A DNA stretch of 64,000 bases from Paraburkholderia saeva (GCF_907164555.1 NZ_CAJQZC010000001.1:310001-374000); one strand, 5' to 3'; counted from the stretch's first letter, positions 17,847 to 25,670 are shown. The notes: a model not told the origin generated them from the letters alone. Numbers and translations: made by a program.

Positions 17847-19241
17847 TTAGCAGTATTCGCCAACGTGCGCATGGTGGTCGTGGAATTCCATGCGATCCAG
17901 CGACGGCCTCAACCTCATCTCCGATTGATGAGCATCGTGAAGTGCTGTACCGATGCGTGCGACCAGGCCGGTAACCAAGGCGTTGCCCATCAGAAACGCT
18001 CGCTTTGAGTCCGTGACCTTGGGATGCTCGGTGAACCCCCGTGGAAATCCGTTTAGCTCTTCGAGCTCTTCGGGAACCAGTCGACGCAATCGCCCATTCG
18101 TCGCGCGAATAGCATGTCGAGTCCGGGATGCAGACATTCCGCCTTCCGAGGTAATGATAGTACGCGCTGGTTTGCTGAGCGGGTCGGGAAAGGCCATCGC
18201 TCCTTCTGTGTAGTTGTATCTGAACCCGTCTTTCAGTCTGGGAAGGCACTTCGCGCCCTTGGCCAATTGCCAGGCTTGTTCGGCCTCGCCGCTGATATAG
18301 AACCTGTCGTGTACATCTGTCGTCCGGTTGACGATATCTCCCAGCGTCAGGGCTCGGGCTGTACCGGTAAAGGGCGTGTAGTCGCCGCATATGCTGGCGT
18401 CGACCGCCGCGCTGAAGACGTGGCCGTTGAACATGAAGCCCGCATTTGCGAAGGGCGATTTGCCATTCGGTAGCGGTCGAAACGTTGACTGCGCCATGAA
18501 CGGGTCTATCGGTACATTGAAGCACTCTCTTTCCGCTTCGGCACGGTCGCGAGGGGTTGCCGGAAAAGCTTTTCCCAAGATGCCTCCTGAGACCCAGCGG
18601 CCAGGATCCACATACTCAGTAGCTACATTGCCGTTATAAAGCCCCGTCGTTTCGTGATACGCGACGATGAACACGCGCTTACGTTTCTGAGGAAGCCCAT
18701 AGTCGGCGGCGTTGATCACGCGCCACTCAACCGCGTAACCCAGCCGATTCAAAGTAGACAGGACGATAGCGAAGTCTCTGCCTTTAGCCGAGGCTGGAGA
18801 CGATAGGAGGCGGTCTACGTTTTCGAGGACAACGTATTTAACCGGCGCGCTGTCCGCAATGCGCTGATGCAAGAGCTTCACTATCGACCACCACAAGACC
18901 CCCTTGTTGCCTTCGATGCCTTTTGATTGCGAGATTGGCTTAGCGACCGAGTAGTCCTGGCAAGGAAAGCCGCCTACAACAACATCAGGCGCAGCGTCGC
19001 GTATCGCCTGTTGGCCGGCACGTGTGGCCAACACCTCGTTGATGTCTTGGTTTAGGTGGACCGAGTCCGGCCAATGTTGGTTGTAAATGAGACTGGCGTG
19101 CTGAATCTTCTGTGAAGGCTCAAACTGATTGCTGAGGGTGACGCGAAAAGGCTGCCCGGGCACGGATTCGAGGCCGAGCCGGAATCCGCCCACGCCGGCA
19201 AAAAGTTCGATGACATTGAGAGTGGCATTTTGTTGCTCCAT
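17847..19241 (-). CDS. DNA (cytosine-5-)-methyltransferase, intact
   Basis: 464 residues. Start chosen at 19241 because AAAGGAAAC lies just upstream; the frame extends 10 codons further without a signal. All catalytic C5-MTase motifs are present: motif I FAGVGGFRLGL, motif IV GGFPCQDYSVA with the nucleophilic Cys, motif VI VLENVD, motif VIII LPQKRKRVFIV, motif IX LNGFP and motif X FLMGNALV. It methylates cytosine in a DNA site set by the region between VIII and IX (~220-400). No cognate restriction enzyme is recognised nearby, so it may be an orphan or self-protecting element MTase. Its upstream CCGGATAAAAC motif is shared with the second MTase at 22312. Confidence 0.93.
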   Translation of the reverse strand: MEQQNATLNVIELFAGVGGFRLGLESVPGQPFRVTLSNQFEPSQKIQHASLIYNQHWPDSVHLNQDINEVLATRAGQQAIRDAAPDVVVGGFPCQDYSVAKPISQSKGIEGNKGVLWWSIVKLLHQRIADSAPVKYVVLENVDRLLSSPASAKGRDFAIVLSTLNRLGYAVEWRVINAADYGLPQKRKRVFIVAYHETTGLYNGNVATEYVDPGRWVSGGILGKAFPATPRDRAEAERECFNVPIDPFMAQSTFRPLPNGKSPFANAGFMFNGHVFSAAVDASICGDYTPFTGTARALTLGDIVNRTTDVHDRFYISGEAEQAWQLAKGAKCLPRLKDGFRYNYTEGAMAFPDPLSKPARTIITSEGGMSASRTRHAIRATNGRLRRLVPEELEELNGFPRGFTEHPKVTDSKRAFLMGNALVTGLVARIGTALHDAHQSEMRLRPSLDRMEFHDHHAHVGEYC

Positions 19242-19283
19242 TTTGTTTCCTTTGGTGGTTGCAGGAAACAAGTGGAGAAACGT

Positions 19284-19310
19284 GTTTTATCCGGTTTTGC
19301 AGATTTTTTG
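19284..19310 (-). promoter_or_regulatory. Shared MTase promoter motif, copy 1
   Basis: On the minus strand CCGGATAAAAC lies 43-53 nt before the methyltransferase ATG and follows an A-tract (CAAAAAATCTG) by about 8 nt. The same arrangement occurs at the same distance before the second methyltransferase. GATAAA could serve as the -10 box. Confidence 0.5.
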
Positions 19311-19354
19311 AAATTTAATTATTTATATTAAAAAAGTTTACGCGCTCTCAAATA

Positions 19355-19460
19355 ATGGAGGCGCAATGCGGACGTGAGGCTTAGGGCGGTGGCCCGCGAG
19401 ATATTATGGTTGCGGGTGGGCCCCTGGCGGTCTGCCGGTGCTTGGTTGCCTGGGGTAATG
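19355..19460. ncRNA. GC-rich structured island in AT-rich DNA (possible RNA)
   Basis: A ~105-bp GC-rich block is bounded by strongly AT-rich DNA. It contains potential stems CCCGC (19393-19397)/GCGGG (19412-19416), CTGGC (19424-19428)/GCCGG (19434-19438), and CCC (19421-19423)/GGG (19453-19455) enclosing the latter. It lies between divergent genes. It may be a small RNA or 5' leader; strand is unknown. Weak call based on composition and hand-folding. Confidence 0.25.
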
Positions 19461-19601
19461 CTATTTATAAAACTGGATAAATATTTAAATGTATAAAAAT
19501 AGAAGTGAGGCTATTGAATTTATACGTTGATTTATGCGACATTATTAATTAATCTTCTTTTTGTTCCCGGAATCGGGCTAATAAAAAGGAGATTTTTTCA
19601 A

Positions 19602-20285
19602 ATGAAAAGCGACTCAAGTATTTATCAACCGGCGCAGGACTCTTCTATCCGATTGGGTCTCATCGCTTCCGCGAGCGAATACAGCGGGACCAGTCCACGC
19701 TTGAAGGGGCCTGTCCTTGAACAGATGGTCGAATTCGACCCAGGCAAGTATGCGAAGGCCCGTCGCGCCGTGTTCGATGCGTTCGTCATTGGCGGTCCAC
19801 AGATGCCGATGATTTTGTTTGCGCTCTGCATTGAGGACGTGTTGCTGAACTGGCTGGCGGACCCAACGGAGCCGGAGGTGTGGCGCGCGATTGACACTTG
19901 GAATCGTCAGGGCGCCGTGCCGGTGGCGCTGAGTCGTGGAGACACGCACACGTTCGTCATTCCGCTGTTGGAAAAGCTTGGTGACCCCGTCAATCAGCTC
20001 CGGCGTCTCAACAACAAACCGGCGACGGACGCGTTCGTCACGCAGGCGATTGAGGTTTGCAAGCTGGGAATGCTCGACGGTTACGAACATCCATATGCAC
20101 CCGCACCGGCTCACAGGAATTCATGTGTGCTCCATACGCGCCGGGTCGACCGAGCGCTCAAGCGGCTGGGGTACGAGATTGCATATCCTTCGAGCGGCTC
20201 GGGGGCGACTGTTTTCCATGCACGCAGAACGGAACTGTCTGCGGTGCCGGCTGATGCCAGGCGTGCGATCCGCACCGTGCACTAA
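19602..20285 (+). CDS. Unknown protein, family member 1 of the element
   Basis: 227 residues from ATG 19602, which has AAAAAGGAG 12 nt upstream. I do not recognise the family. The central part (about 64-115) reads as strands and helices with TEPEVWRAIDTWNRQG followed by VPVALSRGDTH; the same pattern (EPxVxxxL, then a V-x-L/M strand) appears in the proteins at 20415 and 24316 at nearly the same distance from the start. The C-terminal ~60 residues are basic and Cys/His containing. It is transcribed away from the intact methyltransferase and probably with the 20415 gene, 130 bp downstream. Confidence 0.65.
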   Translation: MKSDSSIYQPAQDSSIRLGLIASASEYSGTSPRLKGPVLEQMVEFDPGKYAKARRAVFDAFVIGGPQMPMILFALCIEDVLLNWLADPTEPEVWRAIDTWNRQGAVPVALSRGDTHTFVIPLLEKLGDPVNQLRRLNNKPATDAFVTQAIEVCKLGMLDGYEHPYAPAPAHRNSCVLHTRRVDRALKRLGYEIAYPSSGSGATVFHARRTELSAVPADARRAIRTVH

Positions 20286-20414
20286 CTTCTGTTAAACGCT
20301 TGCGCGCGCCGGTCGTCCATTTTTTGGGTAGCCGCGCGCGGGCGAATGGTGTGCTGTCATTTCGGTGCCTATACGTATTGCGCCATCCCGGCGCGTCTAT
20401 ATAGGACACGAACA

Positions 20415-21041
20415 ATGCTAGAGAAACCGACAAGATATTGCGATGCGCTGCTAACACCCGCGCGCGTGATGCGTCCGGAGGACGTTATGGAGGCTATTGG
20501 CGGGCAGCAGCGGAAAGGAGCGGGGCTCGCAGGATGGTTTTTGTGCGGAGATGTTTCTGCACCTATGTTTGCCGCCATCGCCAAAGAGCCAGCAGCGCGC
20601 GACCTTAACGTGGCAGCCTTTAGCGGCGACCGGGCGGGCAACTACGTGGTGTTCACCCAGCAGCTTGGCATGTTCCAGCACCGGTTTTTGCTTCCGCTGT
20701 TTGAGCCACCGGTTCCTGAGTTCCTTGCCTCTTTGCGGATGGCCCCTATGCAGGTAGCGATGGGCGATGCGGGGGAGGAAACGGCGGCCGTTTCTGCGGC
20801 GCATCTCCCGTGGGAGATGATTGCACCGGTCGAAAAACTGGTTCAGTCTGCCTTCGACGTAGACGGAGAGGAAGTCATCCTGGGTGTGCCGAGCATCATT
20901 AGCAAGGTGTGCACTATCACGACGTTTCCGGCGTTGCTCGGGCAACCGCCCGTGAGGGACCTGAGCGTGTCGGTGATGCTGCCGACACGTATGCTTGAAT
21001 GCGTCGAGACGAGTTTGCGTGACGAAGGCACACTCCAATAG
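20415..21041 (+). CDS. Unknown protein, family member 2 of the element
   Basis: 208 residues from ATG 20415 (AGGA about 9 nt upstream). No known domain is recognised. It shares with the 24316 product a segment QQLGMFQHRFLLPLFEPPV (81-100) against LQIGTCQTRVVLNLSEPHV (78-96), and more weakly with the 19602 product. It ends about 65 bp before a strong terminator and converges with the degenerate methyltransferase gene. The position between two C5-methyltransferase genes suggests a linked role, which is inference only. Confidence 0.65.
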   Translation: MLEKPTRYCDALLTPARVMRPEDVMEAIGGQQRKGAGLAGWFLCGDVSAPMFAAIAKEPAARDLNVAAFSGDRAGNYVVFTQQLGMFQHRFLLPLFEPPVPEFLASLRMAPMQVAMGDAGEETAAVSAAHLPWEMIAPVEKLVQSAFDVDGEEVILGVPSIISKVCTITTFPALLGQPPVRDLSVSVMLPTRMLECVETSLRDEGTLQ

Positions 21042-21106
21042 TTCTGAGACGTTTTCACTTTTTTCCAAGTAAAAAAGCGTTCTGTGCGCTCAATAACGTT
21101 GATTAA

Positions 21107-21138
21107 GATGGTCCGCTTGCGCGGACCATCGTTTTTTT
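21107..21138 (+). terminator. Strong rho-independent terminator
   Basis: GATGGTCCGC and GCGGACCATC form a perfect 10-bp stem with loop TTGC, followed by G and seven T. It ends the 19602-20415 unit and touches the stop of the convergent methyltransferase gene. Confidence 0.9.
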
Positions 21139-22312
21139 ACACCGGGAGATTGAGGCAGTCGTTGAGCCAGAGTCCGGTAACCGTCGCGACGGGCACTGGC
21201 AATGCGTTACCGAGTTGGCGCATGCCCTGCGACCACGAGCCTTCTACGACGAAATTGTCGGGTAAGCCTTGTAGTCGCGCAGCGTCGCGCACTGTGAATT
21301 GCCAGCAAGCGCCTTTGTCATCAATGAACATGTTCTCGCCACCGGGAACACCGTGGACGCCCGCTTTGAGGGCCTTAGATGGCAAATCGAGTTGGCTGCC
21401 CGTATGACCAGGATACTGACGCGCAGCGCGGCGAACGGTGCAATCCTCAAAGCGAGCGGCCGGCGCCGCCGTACCATTGTTAGCCAAGGCGTCGCGGCAG
21501 GTGCGCCACGCCGCTCCGGCGGGGCGAGTGTTGCCTTTAAGCAGCCGTTTGTAAATAGATACCTCCTCCTTCGGAACAAACGAGGCGTCGGGTCGCACTA
21601 ATCCATGTCGCTCCCAGTACTCGCCGGAAACCCACTTGTCCCATACGAGTCGCTCATGGTTGTGTGTCGGGGCTGGAAATTTCAGCAGGTTGCCGCAGTC
21701 TTCTCGTATGCCAGCGATGAGTACGCGCCGCAGGTTCTGAGCCACTCCGTAGTCGGCCGCGTTCAGCGGTACGACAGTGACCTTGTAATGCATATCTTCT
21801 TGAATACTGCAGGGTTGCTCTAGTCGTGCGACCAACCTGTCGAGGTACTGACTGAACGAGGGACGCAGCAGGCCCGGAGTGCTCTCGAAAACAAACGCTC
21901 TTGGCAACGCCTCCGAAACGGCGCGAATGGCCTCAGGCCACAAGTCCCGGTGGTCATGCTGACCGGCGCCCAAACCACCACCAGAAAACGGTTGTGACGG
22001 TGGACCGCCTGCAATTAGGTCGATACCTGCGTACGCTTGCCAGTCGACATGGCGGACATCGGTCTGCGTAATTGATAAACGGTCCGATTTGCCGAACGCG
22101 GTCCGGTTTGCAGATAGTGTCCGGCATGCGTATGCGTCGACGTCGACCATCACCGGGTGAATGAAGCCCGCCTGCTGCAGGCCCAAGGCCATTGCACCGC
22201 ATCCAGCGAAGAGTTCAACGCATTCTAGTGGACGAGTGGATGTTTCGGCATTGCTGTTGATGCCGGACAGCGACGACTGAAGAGCGTTGACAGTATGTTG
22301 CGAGGTGGTCAT
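21137..22312 (-). CDS. C5-cytosine methyltransferase homologue lacking the catalytic Cys
   Basis: 391 residues from ATG 22312 (GGAG 9 nt upstream; an ATG at 22327 is the alternative). The fold is clear: motif I FAGCGAMALGL, motif IX DAARLQGLPDNF and motif X QLGNALPVPVA. Catalytic motifs are altered: motif IV reads GGPPSQPFS, so the nucleophilic Cys is Ser (codon TCA at about 22004); motif VI is FESTP in place of ENV; and motif VIII is QNLRRV, missing the first Arg of QxRxR. The frame is otherwise open and long, so it is a maintained pseudoenzyme rather than obvious debris. It may bind DNA as a regulator or support the intact MTase at 17847; both roles are inference. Confidence 0.85.
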   Translation of the reverse strand: MTTSQHTVNALQSSLSGINSNAETSTRPLECVELFAGCGAMALGLQQAGFIHPVMVDVDAYACRTLSANRTAFGKSDRLSITQTDVRHVDWQAYAGIDLIAGGPPSQPFSGGGLGAGQHDHRDLWPEAIRAVSEALPRAFVFESTPGLLRPSFSQYLDRLVARLEQPCSIQEDMHYKVTVVPLNAADYGVAQNLRRVLIAGIREDCGNLLKFPAPTHNHERLVWDKWVSGEYWERHGLVRPDASFVPKEEVSIYKRLLKGNTRPAGAAWRTCRDALANNGTAAPAARFEDCTVRRAARQYPGHTGSQLDLPSKALKAGVHGVPGGENMFIDDKGACWQFTVRDAARLQGLPDNFVVEGSWSQGMRQLGNALPVPVATVTGLWLNDCLNLPV

Positions 22313-22833
22313 ATTCACGGACTCCATAAGTGGGTGAGTCTCGTGTAGGCGCCGGTTTTATCCGGCCAGCGAATTTTTTTCGCTTACCGATTGGATGTTG
22401 AAAAATTGCCGGGTCAGATTCCTGACCGATTAGCAATCTACTGCGGGTTATATCCGTGCCGTTAGAGCGCCTCCTGTCTCAAGCCACCTGCTCTGCCGGT
22501 GGCATCAAATGGGCAAACGCCGGATATGCCGCTGGTCGTTGACGTCGGATTTATGAACGCGCTTTTCGATTGCAGCAACGGCAGGATCGCTCCACGTAGC
22601 GAAACGTCCAGCGTCTTTTCGGAGCACGGCCCCTCGATGCCATAGAACGAGGCCGGTTAGGCCCGATAAACTGCGTAGCTGTATCTGTTATTCCAACCCA
22701 AGGAGCAACAGATGCAAATAGCTAACCCGCTTGTCGGTGTGCCACTTTTCTCCGCGAGATGCGGACATGTACCGCGTATACCGCGTCGGTCTATCCATGC
22801 GAACAACTCCAGTATGTCGAGTGGAGGTGGTCG
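22313..22833. other. Intergenic region between degenerate MTase and replication genes
   Basis: About 520 bp without a convincing gene. It holds the methyltransferase promoter motif at 22355-22380, where AGCGAA and TTCGCT form a short hairpin around a T-run. An antisense frame at 22657-23187 is a shadow of the replication genes. Confidence 0.4.
22355..22380 (-). promoter_or_regulatory. Shared MTase promoter motif, copy 2
   Basis: CCGGATAAAAC on the minus strand, 43-53 nt before ATG 22312, with an A-tract (GAAAAAAATTCG) a few bases upstream. Same motif and same spacing as before the intact MTase at 19241, which also supports the choice of start codon here. Confidence 0.5.
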
Positions 22834-23082
22834 ATGAGGGGCTACCGCAACGCGGGACTGGTCAAGATTTACGCAATCGTCGAGGCCGATGCGACCCACC
22901 CAATGCGTTATCTGTTGGAGAAACCCGGGCCCGATGGTTCGCCTTGGACGCTGGACCCGTCGAAGGCCAGAAGATTTGGGGGGTTCGAGGGATTCGACTT
23001 TCTCGGTCGGGCACTCGAACGCGGCCTTGAACTGGCGATGCTGCCTCTCGACGGTGATGTCGATGGCGGAGAAGGGCAATGA
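22834..23082 (+). CDS. Small unknown protein upstream of replication initiator
   Basis: 82 residues from ATG 22834, with GTGGAGGTGG just upstream; a longer version from 22759 is possible. It begins MRGYRNAGLVKIYAIVEAD and has a hydrophobic alternating strand pattern but no family I recognise. The stop overlaps the start of the TrfA-like gene (ATGA), so it is coupled to replication and may control copy number; that is inference. Confidence 0.5.
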   Translation: MRGYRNAGLVKIYAIVEADATHPMRYLLEKPGPDGSPWTLDPSKARRFGGFEGFDFLGRALERGLELAMLPLDGDVDGGEGQ

Positions 23083-23951
23083 GCGACCTTCTCCTTGATG
23101 CGCTAGTCGCGGAGCGTGACCGCGACGGTGGAGAGTCGGCTGCACCAGGTCCGCAGATCTGGCAGCTACCCTATCCGCTTGTGCCATACCATCCGGAAAG
23201 TGCGCCCATCATTCCGAACGAACTGGTGCGCTGTGCGCTGTTTCGTGTCGCCGACCCGGCGTCGCCACGACGGTCGTTTTCTCGACACCGGTTACCGATC
23301 CAAGCTGCGAGGAACGGCTATATGGAGTACTCGGGTGAAGAGTTGCGTCAGGACGACCGGCGGGTGTTCATGCATGCCCTTTCTCTCGAAGGCGATATGC
23401 CCGGTACCGCGACCTTCAGGCCACGGCGATTCTGTAGGGACATCGGCTGGGGCACATCTAACGCGGCCTATGAAAAACTCATTGATACGCTCACACGGCT
23501 CAAGGCGACATGTCTTCTCATGTTCGTTCCGCGCATTGCACGCCAAGGAGCGGCCGTGTCCCTGATTGCCCGTCTGGAATTCGTGCCGGACTCGAAGGAA
23601 ATCCGAGTGTATTTCGACCGGGAGATCGCGGAGCTGTTTAGCGACCAGCACTACACGCGAATACTGCGCGTCTATGAGGACCAACTGACCCGACGTTCGT
23701 ATCTCGCGTCCTGGCTGCTGGGGTTTTATGCGTCACACCGCGAGCCCATAGCATTCCCTCTCGACAGATTGCAGAGTCTCTGCGGGGACGTGACGCCGCG
23801 CAAGGAGTTCAGGCGCAAAGCAACTCTTGCGCTACAACAACTCGTCGAGGTGAAGTTCCTGGAGTCGTTCTCGCTTACCGATGGGACGGTCAGTTGCCGC
23901 CGCGCAATTACGCCACCCGAATCGCGCAGTTGCCCCACCGGAATCGCGTAA
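23079..23951 (+). CDS. TrfA-like plasmid replication initiator
   Basis: 290 residues. The sequence follows the TrfA pattern: IIPNELVRCALFRV at ~43-56, YSGEELRQDDRRVFMHAL at ~83-100, then winged-helix segments with FCRDIGW, LTRLKA and RSYLASWLLGFYASH. TrfA binds iterons at oriV and opens the origin together with host DnaA. The gene's last codons are built from 22-bp tandem repeats that continue past the stop, as in self-regulated initiators. It implies that this part of the island is, or derives from, a plasmid or plasmid-like mobile element now in or near chromosomal-type genes. Confidence 0.78.
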   Translation: MSDLLLDALVAERDRDGGESAAPGPQIWQLPYPLVPYHPESAPIIPNELVRCALFRVADPASPRRSFSRHRLPIQAARNGYMEYSGEELRQDDRRVFMHALSLEGDMPGTATFRPRRFCRDIGWGTSNAAYEKLIDTLTRLKATCLLMFVPRIARQGAAVSLIARLEFVPDSKEIRVYFDREIAELFSDQHYTRILRVYEDQLTRRSYLASWLLGFYASHREPIAFPLDRLQSLCGDVTPRKEFRRKATLALQQLVEVKFLESFSLTDGTVSCRRAITPPESRSCPTGIA

Positions 23952-23989
23952 ATGTCCCACCCGAATCGCGCGATCAGCCCACCGATAGG
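23902..23989 (+). repeat. 22-bp iteron array, putative oriV
   Basis: Four head-to-tail 22-bp units start at 23902, 23924, 23946 and 23968. The best pair reads GCGCAATTACGCCACCCGAA and GCGCAGTTGCCCCACCGGAA (first 20 bases each); CCACC recurs exactly every 22 bp at 23913, 23935, 23957 and 23979. The array overlaps the last 50 bp of the TrfA-like gene. Two-turn spacing is typical of initiator-binding iterons. Confidence 0.75.
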
Positions 23990-24038
23990 ACTAACGGAAG
24001 CCCGCCTGGCGGGTCTTCGGAAGAGAAAATTCACACGT

Positions 24039-24066
24039 AACCTATAACCTCTTAACCATTAACCAG
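24039..24066 (+). repeat. TAACC repeats in AT-rich tract
   Basis: TAACC occurs four times at 7-8 bp spacing (24040, 24047, 24055, 24062) in a locally AT-rich stretch 50 bp after the iterons. It could be the unwinding element of the origin. Confidence 0.4.
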
Positions 24067-24167
24067 GCGGAGACTTCCCTCAATGGACGAGTTTTTCCGA
24101 TGTGCCGCCCTTTCGTTGGCCAAGGCTGCGCCTTAAGTGGCTATCAGGGAAGACGGCTAACCGTTTG

Positions 24168-24189
24168 CCTCCGGGTGGGGCAATTGCGC
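24168..24189 (-). repeat. Single inverted iteron
   Basis: On the minus strand it reads GCGCAATTGCCCCACCCGGA (first 20 bases), matching iteron unit 2 in 15 of the first 16 positions. It lies 180 bp past the array in opposite orientation, flanking the AT-rich tract, and may be a regulatory or pairing site. Confidence 0.6.
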
Positions 24190-24287
24190 AAAGCCCTATG
24201 TGCGCGGTGCTTGATCTTTCGCGACTGACTGGAGGTGCAGCCGCCAACTTCGTCCTAGATTGATCATCCGTGGACTCTGTAATAGAA

Positions 24288-24312
24288 AAGGCGCGAGCAT
24301 CGCTCGCGCCTT
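24288..24312 (-). terminator. Terminator of the 24915-24316 operon
   Basis: GGCGCGAGC and GCTCGCGCC form a perfect 9-bp stem with a 3-nt loop (extended by AA/TT). On the minus strand it is followed by TTTTCTATT, three bases past the stop of the 24316 gene. Confidence 0.8.
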
Positions 24313-24315
24313 GAA

Positions 24316-24918
24316 TCAAAGAATGGCCTCGAAATCGCCAGGCTTCAAAAACAGCGAAGTGTCCTTAACAAAGACCACGCTTATGCAGCTCGCAGGCTTC
24401 TCGTCGAACACGATAAACGTCGTGTTCTGTAACAACGTGCAGCAGGCCGACACCTTCTCGTTCCAGGCATCCTCGGTGGAGAACGCTACAGCTCCGGCAC
24501 ACGTTTCCAGTAGCCGACCGCATGCGTCGGGCTCGATAGCGAGCAGGGTCGAGTGTACCCAGCTCTCATCGCGCGTATGTAGTCCAACCAGCAATTCGCC
24601 ACTCGCAGTCGCTTCCTGAAGGTATTGCCTTACGTGCGGTTCCGACAGGTTCAGCACCACTCTGGTCTGGCAGGTTCCAATCTGCAGTGTGATAGCGAAG
24701 AGAAACATTCCACCGCCCGAGCGCAGCGTACTCAGTCTCGATTGTCCTAATGCGTGGGTGGCCTCGAATGCGCGCCGCATTTCCTCAGGAACCTCGACGA
24801 GCAGCGCGCTTCTTTCGGACGATTCTGTTCCGCATATACGCTCGATTGAGGACCAGTGAGCCGAAGGAACGATGTAGCCCGGACGCAGTCCACGCTGCCT
24901 GAGCAAGGTCGAATTCAT
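24316..24918 (-). CDS. Unknown protein, family member 3 of the element
   Basis: 200 residues, start overlapping the preceding HTH gene by 4 bp. No known domain is recognised. It shares a core with the 20415 product (Q-x-G-x-x-Q-x-R-x-x-L-x-L-x-EP-x-V) and, less strongly, with the 19602 product. The C-terminal part has WNEKVSACCTLLQNTTFIVFD and several Cys without a clear metal pattern. Being co-transcribed with a DNA-binding regulator suggests an element maintenance role, not established. Confidence 0.65.
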   Translation of the reverse strand: MNSTLLRQRGLRPGYIVPSAHWSSIERICGTESSERSALLVEVPEEMRRAFEATHALGQSRLSTLRSGGGMFLFAITLQIGTCQTRVVLNLSEPHVRQYLQEATASGELLVGLHTRDESWVHSTLLAIEPDACGRLLETCAGAVAFSTEDAWNEKVSACCTLLQNTTFIVFDEKPASCISVVFVKDTSLFLKPGDFEAIL

Positions 24919-25541
24919 TGGACCTCCAGTACCGTTGGAACGATGCCCGTTGCCGATTGCCGCTGGGCAACTCGTTGGCGCGGCTTGACTTCGTTGTCGA
25001 AAACCAGCGCGGCTTCCATCGTGTCGCGCAGCCGACGGGTGAGCGAAATGCCCGGTGTTAGGTCAAGACCCGTTGCCTCGCGATAGCACTCGATAACGAA
25101 GACCTTCATCTCACGACTGGCCGAGAGGATATTGCCCGGCACCGAGGCGCCGAAAGCCCCATCGTCCCGGATGAACTGCATTACCTGGTCTAGACGGCCG
25201 TCGATAGAACTGGATGGCATGACAAAATCGTCTGCCCGAACCTGCTCTGCCAGGATTTTGACGATGATGGGCAGTACTCCGAGGTATCGCGCTACTGCGT
25301 CGACAAACTTCTGCGAAACGTTGCTCGCGCATCGTGTGTCGTTTCTCAGTTGCGAGAGGTAACCCGGTGTACATCCAAGCTCATTAGCAAGTGCAGCAAG
25401 CGAATGGTCGCGATAGTTTGCTTGTTGGAACAACGCCGCAAGCAGTCTTGAACCTGGCTTCTGCAACTGCTCGGTGTCGAGCGTGAGCTTTTGCCGGCGC
25501 GCACTGCGACCGGCATGTCCTTCTTCGTGCTTCATGTTCAT
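24915..25541 (-). CDS. XRE-like HTH regulator of the element
   Basis: 208 residues from ATG 25541, where CGAGGACAA gives the ribosome-binding site; the frame extends upstream without one. A helix-turn-helix is seen at ~46-72 (SLAALANELGCTPGYLSQLRN), preceded by a basic region rich in R and K. The ~110-residue C-terminal part is not recognised. It is divergent from the serine recombinase, with a 13-bp inverted repeat between them that is a good candidate operator, and it overlaps the 24316 gene downstream. Confidence 0.7.
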   Translation of the reverse strand: MNMKHEEGHAGRSARRQKLTLDTEQLQKPGSRLLAALFQQANYRDHSLAALANELGCTPGYLSQLRNDTRCASNVSQKFVDAVARYLGVLPIIVKILAEQVRADDFVMPSSSIDGRLDQVMQFIRDDGAFGASVPGNILSASREMKVFVIECYREATGLDLTPGISLTRRLRDTMEAALVFDNEVKPRQRVAQRQSATGIVPTVLEVQ

Positions 25542-25589
25542 TTGTTGTCCTCGAACGTTTCGGCCAGATCCGGCCGTGAGCGGGTCGCT

Positions 25590-25646
25590 CAAAACGTATA
25601 GCAATCGCTCACACCAGTCCCGCTCAAGCATTCGCTATACGTTTTG
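25590..25646. promoter_or_regulatory. 13-bp perfect inverted repeat between regulator and recombinase
   Basis: CAAAACGTATAGC (25590-25602) and GCTATACGTTTTG (25634-25646) are perfect complements separated by 31 bp. They lie in the divergent promoter region of the HTH regulator (minus) and serine recombinase (plus). Likely use: two operator half-sites for autoregulation; a recombinase attachment or accessory site is the alternative. Confidence 0.6.
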
Positions 25647-25670
25647 CTGAGGCATAACGAGGACACCTAG

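Noticed and set aside
17847-22312. Complete restriction-modification system around the two C5 methyltransferases
   Set aside because: No gene between or beside them shows a restriction-nuclease motif; the intervening proteins are unknown.
22657-23187. 176-codon minus-strand frame
   Set aside because: Shadow of the small gene at 22834 and the TrfA-like start, which have proper ribosome-binding sites.
23902-23989. Evenly spaced repeats considered as a CRISPR array
   Set aside because: The 22-bp units are contiguous without unique spacers and lie at the end of a replication initiator gene, so iterons explain them.
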